From: Bacteroidaceae bacterium
Lineage (GTDB): Bacteria > Bacteroidota > Bacteroidia > Bacteroidales > Bacteroidaceae
NCBI GenBank assembly: GCA_024693505.1
Contig: JAILKU010000030.1
Span: 1-36,546, forward strand
Reading direction: 5' to 3'
Length of the DNA stretch: 36,546 nucleotides
Numbering within the stretch: the stretch's first letter is position 1; each line of letters opens with the position of its first letter. The notes below the pieces were generated by a model, which saw only the letters and a list, made by a program, of their open reading frames with translations, was not told the origin of the DNA and ran no database searches. Positions 18,138 through 27,971 of the stretch are shown here, in pieces. Position numbers and translations under genes: made by a program.

Positions 18138-18962
18138 TTACTTATTACATCTTTCGATAATATACTTGTTGGACTGCTTCTTAGGTGCACGAGTCTTAAG
18201 ACCCTTTGCATACAAGCCCTTACGAGAACGGGGATGACCACCGGACTGGCGACCTTCACCACCACCCATGGGATGATCATGAGGATTCATCACGACGCCA
18301 CGGTTGTGGGGACGACGTCCCAACCAACGCGAACGACCAGCCTTACCGGAACTCTCCAGTCCATGATCCGAATTACCCACACTACCAACAGTAGCCTTAC
18401 AAGCACTGAGGATCTGACGGGTTTCGCCAGAGGGTAATTTAATTACACAATAACGACCCTCACGGGATGTTAACTGAGCAAAGTTACCAGCGGAGCGAAC
18501 AAGCAGAGCACCCTGTCCAGGACGCAGCTCGATATTGTGGATAACAGTACCTACAGGAATATTCTGCAGGGGGAGGGCATTGCCAACCTCTGGGGCGGCA
18601 TCAGGCCCACTAACTACTGTTGTGCCCACCTTCAATCCGTTGGGAGCAATAATATAACGTTTCTCACCATCAGCGTAATACAACAGAGCGATTCTAGCCG
18701 AACGGTTAGGATCATACTCGATTGTCTTAACAACTGCTGGAACACCATCCTTCTCTCGTTTAAAATCGATGAAACGATACAATTTCTTGTGACCGCCACC
18801 AATATAGCGCATTGTCATCTTACCGACATGGTTACGACCGCCGGTTGAGCGCTTTCCGTAAACGAGAGACTTCTCAGGTACCGATGCAGTAATCTCCTCG
18901 AAGGTACCTATAATCTTGTGTCTTTGGCCCGGTGTTGTGGGCTTAAATTTACGTACTGCCAT
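18138..18962 (-). CDS. rplB: 50S ribosomal protein L2
   Basis: L2 is required for subunit association and peptidyl transfer. The 274-residue protein starts [19 protein letters not shown], has the OB/SH3-like RNA-binding domain in the middle, and ends with the signature [20 protein letters not shown], which holds the conserved histidine near the catalytic centre. It lies 8 bp after rplW. Confidence 0.99.
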   Translation of the reverse strand: MAVRKFKPTTPGQRHKIIGTFEEITASVPEKSLVYGKRSTGGRNHVGKMTMRYIGGGHKKLYRFIDFKREKDGVPAVVKTIEYDPNRSARIALLYYADGEKRYIIAPNGLKVGTTVVSGPDAAPEVGNALPLQNIPVGTVIHNIELRPGQGALLVRSAGNFAQLTSREGRYCVIKLPSGETRQILSACKATVGSVGNSDHGLESSGKAGRSRWLGRRPHNRGVVMNPHDHPMGGGEGRQSGGHPRSRKGLYAKGLKTRAPKKQSNKYIIERCNK

Positions 18963-18970
18963 CTTTTATT

Positions 18971-19261
18971 TTAAATATTGCTATAAAAATCAATTACATC
19001 GCCATCTTTCAATGTGACGATAGCTTTCTTGAATGCGTTGGTACGCCCCTTTATCAGACCGGATTTAGTGTAGCGATTTTTGCTCTTACCTGCATAGTTC
19101 ATTGTATTAACAGCCACGACAGTCACATTGTAAAGGGCCTCAATCTCTTTCTTTATCTCAATCTTATTTGCATCAGGACGCACGATGAAGCCGAACTTAT
19201 TCTGCTTCTCTGTAATACCGGTCATCTTCTCAGTGACCAGAGGTTTGATAATTACTGCCAT
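18971..19261 (-). CDS. rplW: 50S ribosomal protein L23
   Basis: L23 is the main docking site for trigger factor and SRP at the tunnel exit. The 96-residue protein starts MAVIIKPLVTEKMTGITEKQ and contains RPDANKIEIKKEIEALYNV, both typical. It lies 15 bp after rplD and 8 bp before rplB. Confidence 0.99.
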   Translation of the reverse strand: MAVIIKPLVTEKMTGITEKQNKFGFIVRPDANKIEIKKEIEALYNVTVVAVNTMNYAGKSKNRYTKSGLIKGRTNAFKKAIVTLKDGDVIDFYSNI

Positions 19262-19276
19262 AATCGTTCCGACTTC

Positions 19277-19906
19277 TTATTTGGTTAGATTGTCGTTGAT
19301 CACATCTACAGCGCCCTCTGTCATAACCATAACATCTGCATTAAGCACTTTGTAAGTGTTCAACGCAGTTGCAGGCATAACATCAACGCGTTCGATGTTA
19401 CGAGCCGACAAATATACAACTTTATCTGCACCTGGCAAAACGAAAAGGCTCTTTTTGCCAGAAACTTTAAGATTATTTATGATTTCAAGCATAGATTTTG
19501 TCTTCGGAGCCTCAAAACTGAAGTTCTCGACAACAATCAGAGCATTTTCTTGAACCTTATAGGCGAGAGCTGACTTACGAGCGAGCTGACGCACCTTCTT
19601 GTTCAGTTTGAAACCGTAATCACGGGGCTTAGGACCGAACACTCGGCCACCACCTACCAATACTGGTGAGTTGATGTCACCGCGACGGGCACCACCACCA
19701 CCTTTCTGACGACCAAGCTTACGCGTTGAACCGCTTACCTCACTTCTTTCCTTTGACTTAGCAGTACCCTGACGCTGGTTAGCCATCAGCAACTTAACGT
19801 CCAAATAAATTGCATGGTCATTGGGCTCAATTGCGTAAATGGCATCGTTCAGAGACACCTTACGACCAGTGTCCTGACCATTAATATTTAATACACTTAC
19901 TTCCAT
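19277..19906 (-). CDS. rplD: 50S ribosomal protein L4
   Basis: L4 forms the tunnel constriction with L22 and in E. coli represses the S10 operon. The 209-residue protein has the extended loop with [20 protein letters not shown] and [20 protein letters not shown], and the globular Rossmann-like part. Its ATG shares one base with the rplC stop (TAATG), indicating translational coupling. Confidence 0.98.
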   Translation of the reverse strand: MEVSVLNINGQDTGRKVSLNDAIYAIEPNDHAIYLDVKLLMANQRQGTAKSKERSEVSGSTRKLGRQKGGGGARRGDINSPVLVGGGRVFGPKPRDYGFKLNKKVRQLARKSALAYKVQENALIVVENFSFEAPKTKSMLEIINNLKVSGKKSLFVLPGADKVVYLSARNIERVDVMPATALNTYKVLNADVMVMTEGAVDVINDNLTK

Positions 19907-20523
19907 TACTTGATAACACTAACGATTGAACCTTTATAACCTGGAACACTACCCTTGATCAAAAGCAGGTTGTGCTCGGGAATCACTTTTAACACCTGTA
20001 AGTTGTGCGTGGTCACACGGTCAGTACCCATATGTCCACCCATGCGCATACCCTTGAACACCTTGGCGGGATAAGAGCACGCGCCAATAGAACCGGGCTT
20101 ACGCTGACGGTCGTCCTGTCCATGAGTAATCTCACCGACACCACCAAATCCATGACGTTTCATGACGCCCTGGAAACCATGACCCTTAGAGACAGCTATT
20201 ACATCTACGAAGCTGCTCTCTGCAAACAGCTCAACGGTAATTGTGTCACCCAAATTCAGGTCATCATCAAAACCTGTGAACTCGGCCAAGTGTCTCTTTG
20301 GTGTTACACCGGCTTTCTTGAAGTGTCCCATCAAGGGTGCTGTGGTATTCTTTTCCTTTGCATCCTCGAAACCAAGCTGGACGGCCTTATAACCATCCTT
20401 CTCGACACTCTTAACCTGAGTAACAACACAAGGACCTACTTCGATAACAGTGCATGGTATATTCTTACCCTCGGCACTGAATACGGATGTCATTCCGATT
20501 TTCTTTCCTAATAATCCTGGCAT
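19906..20523 (-). CDS. rplC: 50S ribosomal protein L3
   Basis: L3 initiates large-subunit assembly, and its loop reaches the peptidyl transferase centre. The 205-residue protein starts [15 protein letters not shown] and contains [15 protein letters not shown] and [13 protein letters not shown] in the form [16 protein letters not shown]. It overlaps rplD by one base and lies 43 bp after rpsJ. Confidence 0.99.
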   Translation of the reverse strand: MPGLLGKKIGMTSVFSAEGKNIPCTVIEVGPCVVTQVKSVEKDGYKAVQLGFEDAKEKNTTAPLMGHFKKAGVTPKRHLAEFTGFDDDLNLGDTITVELFAESSFVDVIAVSKGHGFQGVMKRHGFGGVGEITHGQDDRQRKPGSIGACSYPAKVFKGMRMGGHMGTDRVTTHNLQVLKVIPEHNLLLIKGSVPGYKGSIVSVIK

Positions 20524-20566
20524 TTCTGTTATTCTTTAATTAAAAATGTATATTGATAAGATTTTC

Positions 20567-20872
20567 CTATACCTTGATTTCCACTTCCACACCGCTAGGC
20601 AATTCCAGTTTCATGAGAGCATCCACGGTCTTCTCTGTAGAACTGTAGATGTCAATCAGGCGCTTGTAGGAACACAACTCAAACTGTTCGCGGCTTTTCT
20701 TGTTAACGAAGGTGGAACGATTCACGGTAAAGATTCTCTTGCGAGTTGGCAGAGGTATCGGACCGCTGACAATTGCGCTGGTAGCCTTCACCGTTTTCAC
20801 AATCTTCTCGGCAGACTTATCCACCAGATTGTGGTCGTACGACTTTAACTTAATTCTAATTTTCTGACTCAT
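20567..20872 (-). CDS. rpsJ: 30S ribosomal protein S10
   Basis: S10 is a head protein and, with NusB, an antitermination factor. The 101-residue protein starts [20 protein letters not shown] and contains [20 protein letters not shown] and the C-terminal [19 protein letters not shown], all diagnostic. It follows fusA by 102 bp; that spacer holds a hairpin. tuf, often located between fusA and rpsJ in other phyla, is absent. Confidence 0.99.
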   Translation of the reverse strand: MSQKIRIKLKSYDHNLVDKSAEKIVKTVKATSAIVSGPIPLPTRKRIFTVNRSTFVNKKSREQFELCSYKRLIDIYSSTEKTVDALMKLELPSGVEVEIKV

Positions 20873-20931
20873 TTTTCTTTTTAATTGATTATTTAATGAT
20901 TATTTTTGCAAGGAAGGGGTATCGTCCATAA

Positions 20932-20957
20932 AGAGTCGTTTGCTCATGGGCGACCCT
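20932..20957 (-). promoter_or_regulatory. Hairpin in the fusA-rpsJ spacer
   Basis: On the minus strand AGGGTCG (20951-20957) pairs with CGACTCT (20932-20938) with one G-U, around a 12-nt loop. It lies about 60 bp before the rpsJ start in a 102-bp spacer that is long for this cluster. It could be an S10-leader type control site or a processing site; no promoter of the TAnnTTTG type is evident here. Confidence 0.4.
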
Positions 20958-20974
20958 CTCCATCACATTTTTTG

Positions 20975-23092
20975 TTATACCAAGTCCACACGTCCCTTGA
21001 TTTCCTCCAGCACCGACTTGGCAATATTACTGCTGACAGGTGCATGATGATCATAAGTCATTGAACTTGTAGCACGACCAGAGGTGATTGTACGCAATGC
21101 TGTTACGTAACCAAACATCTCGGCCAAGGGAACCTGGGCCTTTACAAGGCGCGCACCAGTACGAGTGGTATCCATACCCTCTACCTGGCCGCGGCGCTTG
21201 TTCAGGTCACCGATGACGTCACCCATATTCTCTTCAGGTGTTACCACTTCCAGACGCATAATGGGCTCCATCAAAACTGGCTTAGCCTGAGCACAGGCAC
21301 TTCTGTATGCCTGTAGCGCACAAATTTCGAATGAAAGCTGGTCAGAGTCCACAGGGTGGAAACTACCATCCAACAATTCAACCTTCAGGCTATCCATGGG
21401 GAAGCCACCGAGAATACCATTCTTCATGGCGCTCTCGAAACCCTTCTGTACGGAGGGAATGAACTCCTTGGGGATGTTACCGCCAGTCACCTTGTTTTCA
21501 AACTGCAGACCACCTTCTTTGTAGTCCTCATCCACAGGACCCACATTCACGATAATGTCTGCAAACTTACCACGACCGCCAGTCTGCTTCTTGTAGACTT
21601 CACGCAGATTCACAGTCTTGGTAATGGCCTCTTTGTAGTTCACCTGAGGCTTACCCTGATTACATTCCACCTTGAACTCGCGACGAAGGCGGTCGATGAT
21701 AATGTCCAGATGAAGCTCACCCATACCGGATATAACAGTCTGACCACTCTGTTCATCGGTCTTCACCGTGAAAGTAGGATCTTCCTCAGCCAGCTTAGCC
21801 AGACCGTTGGACAGCTTGTCCAAATCCTTCTGAGTCTTAGGCTCTACTGCAATACCGATTACAGGATCGGGGAAATCCATGGACTCCAGTACAATGGGAG
21901 CATCTTCCTCGGCCAGGGTATCACCCGTACGAATATCCTTGAAGCCTACGCCTGCGCCGATGTCACCTGCACCAATTTCCTCTACAGGATTCTGGTGGTT
22001 GGAATGCATCTGGAACAGACGGCTCACACGCTCCTTTTTGCCCGAACGCACATTGTAAATGTACGAACCGGCCTCTACCTTGCCTGAGTAGACACGGAAG
22101 AAAGTCAATCGTCCCACATACGGGTCGGTTGCAATCTTAAAGGCCAAAGCGGAAGTCTTTTCATCCTCGCTGGGCTTACGCTCTTCTATCTCACCCGTAT
22201 CAGGATTCGTACCCTCGATAGCAGGAGTATCCAGAGGAGAGGGCAAGAACATGCAAACGTAGTCAAGCAACGTCTGTACGCCCTTGTTCTTAAATGAGGA
22301 GCCACATGTCATGGGCACAAGATCCAGTGAAAGCGTTCCTTTGCGAATAGCTGCAATCAACTCCTCCTGTGTGATGGAATCAGGATCCTCGAAGAATTTC
22401 TCCATCAGCGTTTCATCTTGTTCAGCAGCCTGCTCTATCAATTTACCGCGCCACTCATCACACTCATCCTTCATGTCTGCAGGGATATCCTCTACGTCAT
22501 ACTCTGCACCCATTGTTTCATCATGCCACAGAATGGCTTTCATGCGAATCAGGTCAACGATGCCCTTGAAATTTTCTTCTGCGCCAATAGGCACTGCGAC
22601 TACTGCAGGGTTTGCTCCCAGAACGTCTTTCATCTGGCGAACCACTTCGAAGAAGTCGGCACCAGAGCGATCCATCTTGTTCACATAGCCCATACGAGGC
22701 ACATTATACTTGTCAGCCTGACGCCATACAGTCTCAGACTGCGGCTCCACGCCGCCAACTGCACAATATGCAGCCACAGCTCCATCAAGCACACGCAGAG
22801 AGCGCTCCACTTCTGCAGTAAAGTCCACGTGACCCGGAGTGTCAATCAAATTGAACTTATACTTCTGGCCGTTCCATGTCCAATATGCAGTAGTAGCAGC
22901 AGAGGTAATCGTAATACCACGTTCCTGCTCCTGAGCCATCCAGTCCATCGTAGCGCCACCGTCATGGACTTCACCAATCTTGTGGGTCTTGCCTGTGTAG
23001 AACAGAATACGCTCAGAAGTCGTGGTCTTACCGGCATCGATATGAGCCATGATACCAATGTTACGCGTCAAATGAAGATCTTGTTTTGCCAT
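20975..23092 (-). CDS. fusA: Elongation factor G
   Basis: EF-G drives translocation and ribosome recycling using GTP. The 705-residue protein has all GTPase motifs: AHIDAGKTT (16-24), [10 protein letters not shown] (switch I end, 59-68), DTPGHVDF (84-91) and NKMD (138-141). Domains II-V follow, ending with the [10 protein letters not shown] and [24 protein letters not shown] region (here [19 protein letters not shown]). Its place between rpsG and rpsJ and the intact GTPase centre make it the housekeeping EF-G, distinct from the divergent EF-G2 known in Bacteroides. It lies 36 bp after rpsG. Confidence 0.98.
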   Translation of the reverse strand: MAKQDLHLTRNIGIMAHIDAGKTTTSERILFYTGKTHKIGEVHDGGATMDWMAQEQERGITITSAATTAYWTWNGQKYKFNLIDTPGHVDFTAEVERSLRVLDGAVAAYCAVGGVEPQSETVWRQADKYNVPRMGYVNKMDRSGADFFEVVRQMKDVLGANPAVVAVPIGAEENFKGIVDLIRMKAILWHDETMGAEYDVEDIPADMKDECDEWRGKLIEQAAEQDETLMEKFFEDPDSITQEELIAAIRKGTLSLDLVPMTCGSSFKNKGVQTLLDYVCMFLPSPLDTPAIEGTNPDTGEIEERKPSEDEKTSALAFKIATDPYVGRLTFFRVYSGKVEAGSYIYNVRSGKKERVSRLFQMHSNHQNPVEEIGAGDIGAGVGFKDIRTGDTLAEEDAPIVLESMDFPDPVIGIAVEPKTQKDLDKLSNGLAKLAEEDPTFTVKTDEQSGQTVISGMGELHLDIIIDRLRREFKVECNQGKPQVNYKEAITKTVNLREVYKKQTGGRGKFADIIVNVGPVDEDYKEGGLQFENKVTGGNIPKEFIPSVQKGFESAMKNGILGGFPMDSLKVELLDGSFHPVDSDQLSFEICALQAYRSACAQAKPVLMEPIMRLEVVTPEENMGDVIGDLNKRRGQVEGMDTTRTGARLVKAQVPLAEMFGYVTALRTITSGRATSSMTYDHHAPVSSNIAKSVLEEIKGRVDLV

Positions 23093-23128
23093 TTTACAAT
23101 CTTTTCTTTTTACCTTAAAAACTTACCA

Positions 23129-23605
23129 TTAGAAGCGGAAATGTGCAAAGGCACGGTTAGCCTCAGCCATACGGTGCATGTCCTCCTTACGCTTGAAGGC
23201 TCCGCCCTGTTCATTATATGCATCCATAATCTCAGCAGCCAGCTTGTCGGCCATAGTCTTACCGCCACGCTTGCGGGCATACTGAATCAAGTTCTTCATT
23301 GATACACTCTCCTTGCGGTCGGGACGTATTTCAGTAGGCACCTGGAAGGTAGCACCGCCGATACGACGACTCTTCACCTCCACCTGGGGGGTAATCTTGT
23401 CCAGAGCCTCCTTCCAGATCTGCAGGGGCTCCTTCTCCTCGCTGGCCATCTTCTTCTTCACAATCTCCAGAGAGTTGTAGAAGATATCGTAGGAGATACT
23501 CTTCTTACCATCATACATCAGATGGTTCACGAACTTGGATACCTTCACGTCGCCGAACACGGGATCGGGAAGGATTACACGTTTCTTTGGTTTTGCTTTA
23601 CGCAT
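23129..23605 (-). CDS. rpsG: 30S ribosomal protein S7
   Basis: S7 starts assembly of the 30S head and contacts E-site tRNA. The 158-residue protein contains [18 protein letters not shown], the motif [20 protein letters not shown] and the C-terminal [12 protein letters not shown]. In E. coli S7 represses its operon through the S12-S7 spacer; here that spacer is 113 bp, the longest in the cluster. Confidence 0.99.
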   Translation of the reverse strand: MRKAKPKKRVILPDPVFGDVKVSKFVNHLMYDGKKSISYDIFYNSLEIVKKKMASEEKEPLQIWKEALDKITPQVEVKSRRIGGATFQVPTEIRPDRKESVSMKNLIQYARKRGGKTMADKLAAEIMDAYNEQGGAFKRKEDMHRMAEANRAFAHFRF

Positions 23606-23718
23606 TGTCTTGTTTGTTTTGTGTTTAGGGCTGCATTCTCGCGTTCTTCAATCCCCGCGCTTGAGGATTTACTCAACCTTAGTTTACAAGCCACAAACAA
23701 TGTTAATAATACTTTTGT
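23606..23718 (-). promoter_or_regulatory. Long rpsL-rpsG spacer, candidate S7 autoregulatory site
   Basis: The 113-bp spacer holds GC-rich inverted segments in otherwise A/T-rich DNA, such as AAGCGCGGGG and AACGCGAG on the minus strand near 23634-23665. E. coli has a spacer of similar size here that binds S7 and represses rpsG and fusA. That this one does so is inference from position only. Confidence 0.3.
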
Positions 23719-24096
23719 TTACTTTTTCTTGGGACGCTTGGCACCATACTTCGAACGGCGCTGTGTTCTGTTTGCTACGCCGGCTGTGTCCAGCGTACCA
23801 CGTACGATGTGGTAACGCACACCTGGCAGATCCTTTACACGGCCGCCACGAACGAGCACGATGCTGTGTTCCTGAAGGTTATGTCCCTCTCCGGGGATGT
23901 AACTGTTGACCTCCTTTGAGTTGGTCAATCTCACGCGTGCGACCTTGCGCATCGCGGAATTAGGCTTCTTAGGTGTTGTGGTGTAGACACGCACACAGAC
24001 GCCACGACGCTGCGGACAGCTGTCCAGAGCCGGGCTCTTGCTCTTGTCTTCCAACACCTTACGGCCTTTTCTTACCAATTGTTGAATTGTAGGCAT
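23719..24096 (-). CDS. rpsL: 30S ribosomal protein S12
   Basis: S12 monitors decoding at the A site. The 125-residue protein starts [20 protein letters not shown]. The two streptomycin-determining loops are wild type: TPKKPNS with Lys43/44, and [12 protein letters not shown] with Lys88 and Asp89, so no rpsL-type streptomycin resistance is predicted. It is the first gene of the supercluster, about 80 bp after the promoter at 24179-24208. Confidence 0.99.
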   Translation of the reverse strand: MPTIQQLVRKGRKVLEDKSKSPALDSCPQRRGVCVRVYTTTPKKPNSAMRKVARVRLTNSKEVNSYIPGEGHNLQEHSIVLVRGGRVKDLPGVRYHIVRGTLDTAGVANRTQRRSKYGAKRPKKK

Positions 24097-24445
24097 TGTT
24101 TTTGTTTTTATTATTTATATATTATGTATTATATTCAAATTTATATCATTAACGGGCACAATGAGGCCATTCGGGGTGCAAAGGTACAAAGAATATTTGA
24201 AATAGCAATATCCCGATCGGCCAAAACCGCCCCATAAAGGCCATTTTATGCCAAAAAACATCATAATTTAAGAAAATTTAACTTTTCAAATCTTTTTTGA
24301 AAGGTTTTTTTGTGCAAAAATACAATATTTCATGCAAAAGCTCACAGACATTTTATGCTGTATGCGAACAGATCAGACACCCCCTTTTTACAGAAGTGGA
24401 GAATGAACGATGGAATTTGATAATTTAGCGAAGGGAGGCAGGGAT
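24097..24445 (-). other. 349-bp upstream region of the ribosomal supercluster
   Basis: A/T-rich, no gene. It holds the promoter at 24179-24208 and a second TAnnTTTG match, TATTTTTG, at complement 24315-24322, whose -33 region is poor. No clear terminator for the lipoprotein gene is seen, so some read-through into rpsL is possible. Confidence 0.6.
24179..24208 (-). promoter_or_regulatory. Main promoter of the str-S10-spc-alpha cluster
   Basis: Complement TTG at 24206-24208, a 19-bp spacer, then TACCTTTG at 24179-24186. Transcription should start near 24172, about 76 nt before the rpsL start. No other equally good match is evident inside the cluster. Confidence 0.8.
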
Positions 24446-25078
24446 TTACAGCCCAAGCTTTTTCTTTGCTGCTGCGGCGGCATTGTCTATGGCCTCATTG
24501 GTCTTCTCGATAGCCTTGTTGGTAGCGTCTTCCATTTTCTCATTGAGCTTGGCCTTCGCATCCTCCACCTTTTGGTCGGCAGCAGCCTTCATCTCCTCAG
24601 CCTTTTGGTTGGCAGCATCCTTTACCGCCTGCTTGACCCTTTCTACATCAGCCTTCACTGCAGCAGTCGCTGCGTCAGCCGCTTCGGCAGCCTCGGCGGG
24701 TAAGGCGATGGCCTTGTTTACCAAATCAGTGATGGGGGTAATATCAATATTTAAGTTCTGCAGCCTTTCCTTGTTCGTCTCGATAAAATCCCGTACCTTT
24801 CCCGCATATTCGGCTGCAGCGGTTGTCCTGCCATCGGCAACCAGATTCTGAAGTTGCTCAACAACCTGCCCTATGAGCGAACTAACACCTGCGGCATCGT
24901 CCGACTGAACCAATTCGGACAGTTTGTTCAACGCGGTGGGGGCGACCGGTTCGTCGAGTACAGCTACAGTATCTATCTTCAGGGAATCCTCTTCAGTAGT
25001 ATCGGCAGAAGTATGTCCGCCACAAGAGGCCATACCTACAACGGCAGCAACGGCTACCAGCAAAAACAACTTTCTCAT
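24446..25078 (-). CDS. Alanine-rich amphipathic-helix lipoprotein, function unknown
   Basis: A 210-residue protein from the ATG at 25076-25078 (MRKLFLLVAVAAVVGMASCG); a longer frame to 25126 would begin almost at the transcription start and would spoil the signal peptide. Signal peptide plus lipobox GMASC gives a lipid-anchored protein with Cys 19. An acidic segment follows (TTEEDSLKID). Residues about 120-205 are long Ala/Lys/Glu/Asp helices with repeats of the type DQKVEDAKAKLNEKMEDATN, resembling LEA- or apolipoprotein-like amphipathic helices. No enzymatic motif is seen. It precedes the ribosomal cluster in the same direction but has its own promoter. Confidence 0.75.
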   Translation of the reverse strand: MRKLFLLVAVAAVVGMASCGGHTSADTTEEDSLKIDTVAVLDEPVAPTALNKLSELVQSDDAAGVSSLIGQVVEQLQNLVADGRTTAAAEYAGKVRDFIETNKERLQNLNIDITPITDLVNKAIALPAEAAEAADAATAAVKADVERVKQAVKDAANQKAEEMKAAADQKVEDAKAKLNEKMEDATNKAIEKTNEAIDNAAAAAKKKLGL

Positions 25079-25137
25079 CTTCTTTATTGTTATATTATGG
25101 TACGCGCGAGGCATCCGCCTCTTCACATTACAGAGTG

Positions 25138-25168
25138 CAAAATAACGACATTTCCGCGATACTGCAAA
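25138..25168 (-). promoter_or_regulatory. Promoter of the Ala-rich lipoprotein gene
   Basis: Complement TTTG at 25165-25168, a 19-bp spacer, then TTATTTTG at 25138-25145. Bases 25135-25159 are identical to 27786-27810 in the GH31 promoter. The predicted start near 25131 supports the downstream start codon at 25078. Confidence 0.7.
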
Positions 25169-25259
25169 ATTTTCAGCCGTTTTTTTTCCATTTCCGTTCT
25201 TTTGCCTTGCCGTTCACGGCTGGAAACGTCATTTCCCCGTGGCCATCCGCAACTGATTA

Positions 25260-27728
25260 TCAGCCTTTCTTTCTGGGGAACTTAAGTGTCTGTTTCCTTC
25301 CGTCGTATGTCAACACGCCACTTCTGCCGTCAGGCAGCACCACATTCAGCCTCAACACACGATCCTTGAAATAGACACCCTGGCGCTCACCCGCAGTCAA
25401 TGTCTGCTTCCGTTCGTTCCATATCAGCTGGAAAGACGACCTTTCCCCCTGTTCGTACGCATAGCCGTCACCCGCATCTTGATACACCGTGAAAGTAGCG
25501 TCTCTGCCGGGGAAAACACGCACTTCCCAGTCCCCGTCGGCATACAATGCCGCATACTCTATTTCCCTTGCACACAGCGGCACAATACTTCCCGATGGCA
25601 CAAAAACGGGAATACGCTCCAGCGGAGCATCAGCCGTCACGGTCTGTCCGCCCTCGTACACCCTATTGGTCCAGAAGTCTATCCACTGCCGTCCCCTTGG
25701 CAGATATACCTGGCGAGTTTTCTCCACTCCCTCCAGCGGCACGGAGTTAGGAGCGTAGTACATCGGTTTCGTCACGGGAGCCACCAGCAGACTCTTTCCG
25801 AGCAAGAACTCATCCTTCACATCGAGCACGGCTTCATCCCCGGCATAGTCGAACGCCAGGGGGCGCATCATCGTGCCGCCGCCGAAAGTCACATCAGCTG
25901 CCAGCGAGTAAGTGTAGGGCAATAGCTTGTAGCGCAGCTTGATGCAGTCGAGGACACACTTGTAGAAAGGACTCTCCGCATCGCCGAACCGCCACGGCTC
26001 GCGAGGAGTATCAGTGCCGTGACTGCGCATCACAGGCAGGAACGTGGCATACTGCAGCATACGCACATAAAACTCCCGATAGCCAAGGTCTGCCACGCCC
26101 TTGTCGAAGTCACCGTTGTAGAACCATGCCCATCCTTTCCTCACGAAGAACGCACCGGCATCGACCGTCCAATACGGACATCCAGTCGACACGAAGTTCA
26201 AACCGGCCGGGATCATCTGTGCGAAGGACTGCCAGGAGGCATGGGTATCGCCATTCCAGATGACAGTGCCATACCGTTGCTCTCCCGCATACGAAGAACG
26301 CGTCAGATTGACCACACGCTTCACATCGGTTGCCTCGCGCTGATGCTCATAAATGCCCTTGGTATGATAGAGCGAATAGAGCTGGCTCCTCTCGTGTCCC
26401 AGCGCATCGCCCAGCTTCTTGCTGCACAGGTCGAAACGCTCAGCCTGACTGTCCCAGCCATAAGCAGGTCCGCGATTACCCCAGTCGGCATCGAGGGGTT
26501 CCGAGGAGTCGCACCACCACGCATCGAATCCGTTGCTGAAGAACTCTCCGTTGGCATAGTCCCAATAGAGGTCGCGTGCCTCGGGACGGAACACGTCATA
26601 CACATTCGTACCCGGCACGAGCATTCCTCTGGCCGCGAAGTCTTTCTCCTGGGGCGAATTGGTCATGCTGGGCCAGATGGAGATCATCAGCTTGGCGTTC
26701 ATCCCGTGAATGGCATCCACCAGAGCCCTTTTGTCGGGATAGTCGCGGCTGTTCATCTTCATGTGCCCCCAACTGCCAGGCTCCCAATAGTTCCAGTCCT
26801 GCACAATCATATCAATGGGAATATGATTGTCGCGGAATTGCTTCAGCGTGGAAATCAAGTCATTCGAACTGACATACCGTTCTTTCGACTGCGTATAGCC
26901 AAACAAATAGAGCGGCATCAAGGGCACATCACCTGTCAGCCAACGATAGTTCCTCACCGTTGCGTCCATCGACCGGCCCTTCATAAAGTAGTAGTCAAGC
27001 TGTGGAGCGGCGCCCACCTCAAGGCAGCCGCCCGTATCCCCGTCGTCAAACACCATTTCGCTGCCCGCATTCATCAACAGCCCGTAGCCGGCAGTCGAGT
27101 TCAGCACGGGCACCACCTCCTTCAGGTTGTGCTGGCACAGATACATCCGCTTGCCGCGCAGGTTCATGTAGTCTTCCATGTGACCGCCCAGGCCATACAG
27201 GGCCTCCTTCTTCTTAAAGGTCAAGGCCAGCCGCCATTTCCACGAACTGCCCACCGTATCCCTCTTCAGCACGTCCGTCACCTCCTTGTCGCCGTCAGCT
27301 GTCTTCACCGTGCGCCGAGTCGATTCGTCGTAGGTCACGTTCTCCACATAGATGCGCTCGCCCCTGTGCGGTGCAGCCTCATCCTCCTGCAACAGCAGCT
27401 CGCCGCCCGCCGTCTCATAATAAGCTATACAGCCTGTCTGCCTGTCGATTCTCAGCGTCAGGCTGTCCGACCTCAATATCACATATCCCTGCTCGTCAGT
27501 GCGTTTCACCTTTACCTTCCCGGGTTCCCGCTTCAGGCAGATATCGTTATCCGGTTCCGCCACCTCTTTCTCAAGTGTGTAACGAACCCTCACAATATCG
27601 CTCTTCACGAACTCCACCCTGAGCAGCCCGTCGTCCACCTGCATCTCCATGCCGTTCAGAATGGGCTCCTGGGCACAAACACGGCCTATTAGTGCAGTAA
27701 GCAATGCAACAGTCAATACCTTCTTCAT
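25260..27728 (-). CDS. GH31 family alpha-glycosidase, secreted
   Basis: An 822-residue protein with a signal peptide (MKKVLTVALLTALIGRVCAQ). The N-terminal beta-sandwich (about 25-260) is followed by the catalytic barrel (about 265-620) with Asp407 in DAWWCDSSEP as nucleophile and Asp494 in VIWNGDTHASW as acid/base, and a C-terminal region with a DUF5110-like domain (about 720-790). GH31 retains alpha-linkages: glucosidase, xylosidase, galactosidase and others. The WWxDxxEP form resembles alpha-xylosidase/transglucosylase members, but the substrate cannot be fixed by eye. It lies 742 bp downstream of the mannan operon with its own promoter. Confidence 0.88.
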   Translation of the reverse strand: MKKVLTVALLTALIGRVCAQEPILNGMEMQVDDGLLRVEFVKSDIVRVRYTLEKEVAEPDNDICLKREPGKVKVKRTDEQGYVILRSDSLTLRIDRQTGCIAYYETAGGELLLQEDEAAPHRGERIYVENVTYDESTRRTVKTADGDKEVTDVLKRDTVGSSWKWRLALTFKKKEALYGLGGHMEDYMNLRGKRMYLCQHNLKEVVPVLNSTAGYGLLMNAGSEMVFDDGDTGGCLEVGAAPQLDYYFMKGRSMDATVRNYRWLTGDVPLMPLYLFGYTQSKERYVSSNDLISTLKQFRDNHIPIDMIVQDWNYWEPGSWGHMKMNSRDYPDKRALVDAIHGMNAKLMISIWPSMTNSPQEKDFAARGMLVPGTNVYDVFRPEARDLYWDYANGEFFSNGFDAWWCDSSEPLDADWGNRGPAYGWDSQAERFDLCSKKLGDALGHERSQLYSLYHTKGIYEHQREATDVKRVVNLTRSSYAGEQRYGTVIWNGDTHASWQSFAQMIPAGLNFVSTGCPYWTVDAGAFFVRKGWAWFYNGDFDKGVADLGYREFYVRMLQYATFLPVMRSHGTDTPREPWRFGDAESPFYKCVLDCIKLRYKLLPYTYSLAADVTFGGGTMMRPLAFDYAGDEAVLDVKDEFLLGKSLLVAPVTKPMYYAPNSVPLEGVEKTRQVYLPRGRQWIDFWTNRVYEGGQTVTADAPLERIPVFVPSGSIVPLCAREIEYAALYADGDWEVRVFPGRDATFTVYQDAGDGYAYEQGERSSFQLIWNERKQTLTAGERQGVYFKDRVLRLNVVLPDGRSGVLTYDGRKQTLKFPRKKG

Positions 27729-27788
27729 ATCATATTCTTATCCGGATGATTCCATGCGGGCGATGCACTTCGACACGCCCTCGTCGTG

Positions 27789-27820
27789 CAAAATAACGAC
27801 ATTTCCGCGACATAACCAAA
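27789..27820 (-). promoter_or_regulatory. Promoter of the GH31 gene
   Basis: Complement TTTG at 27817-27820, 20-bp spacer, then TTATTTTG at 27789-27796. Its -7 box and most of the spacer are identical, for 25 bp, to the promoter at 25138-25168. Confidence 0.65.
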
Positions 27821-27971
27821 TTATCGCGCCATTTTTTCCGTCTGTTCCCTCAATAGCGTTCACCTTTCAGGAATGAGGCGACAGAGCCTGGCAGACTATC
27901 TGATGGCAGAGATATAAATTGAAAAGTGCAAATGCAAAATCGGAGTGAAATTGTTCCCTTACCACGCTGAC

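Noticed and set aside
26019..27692. Plus-strand open frame of 557 residues
   Set aside because: It lies wholly antisense to the GH31 gene, which has a complete catalytic domain. GC-rich codon bias leaves the opposite frame open.
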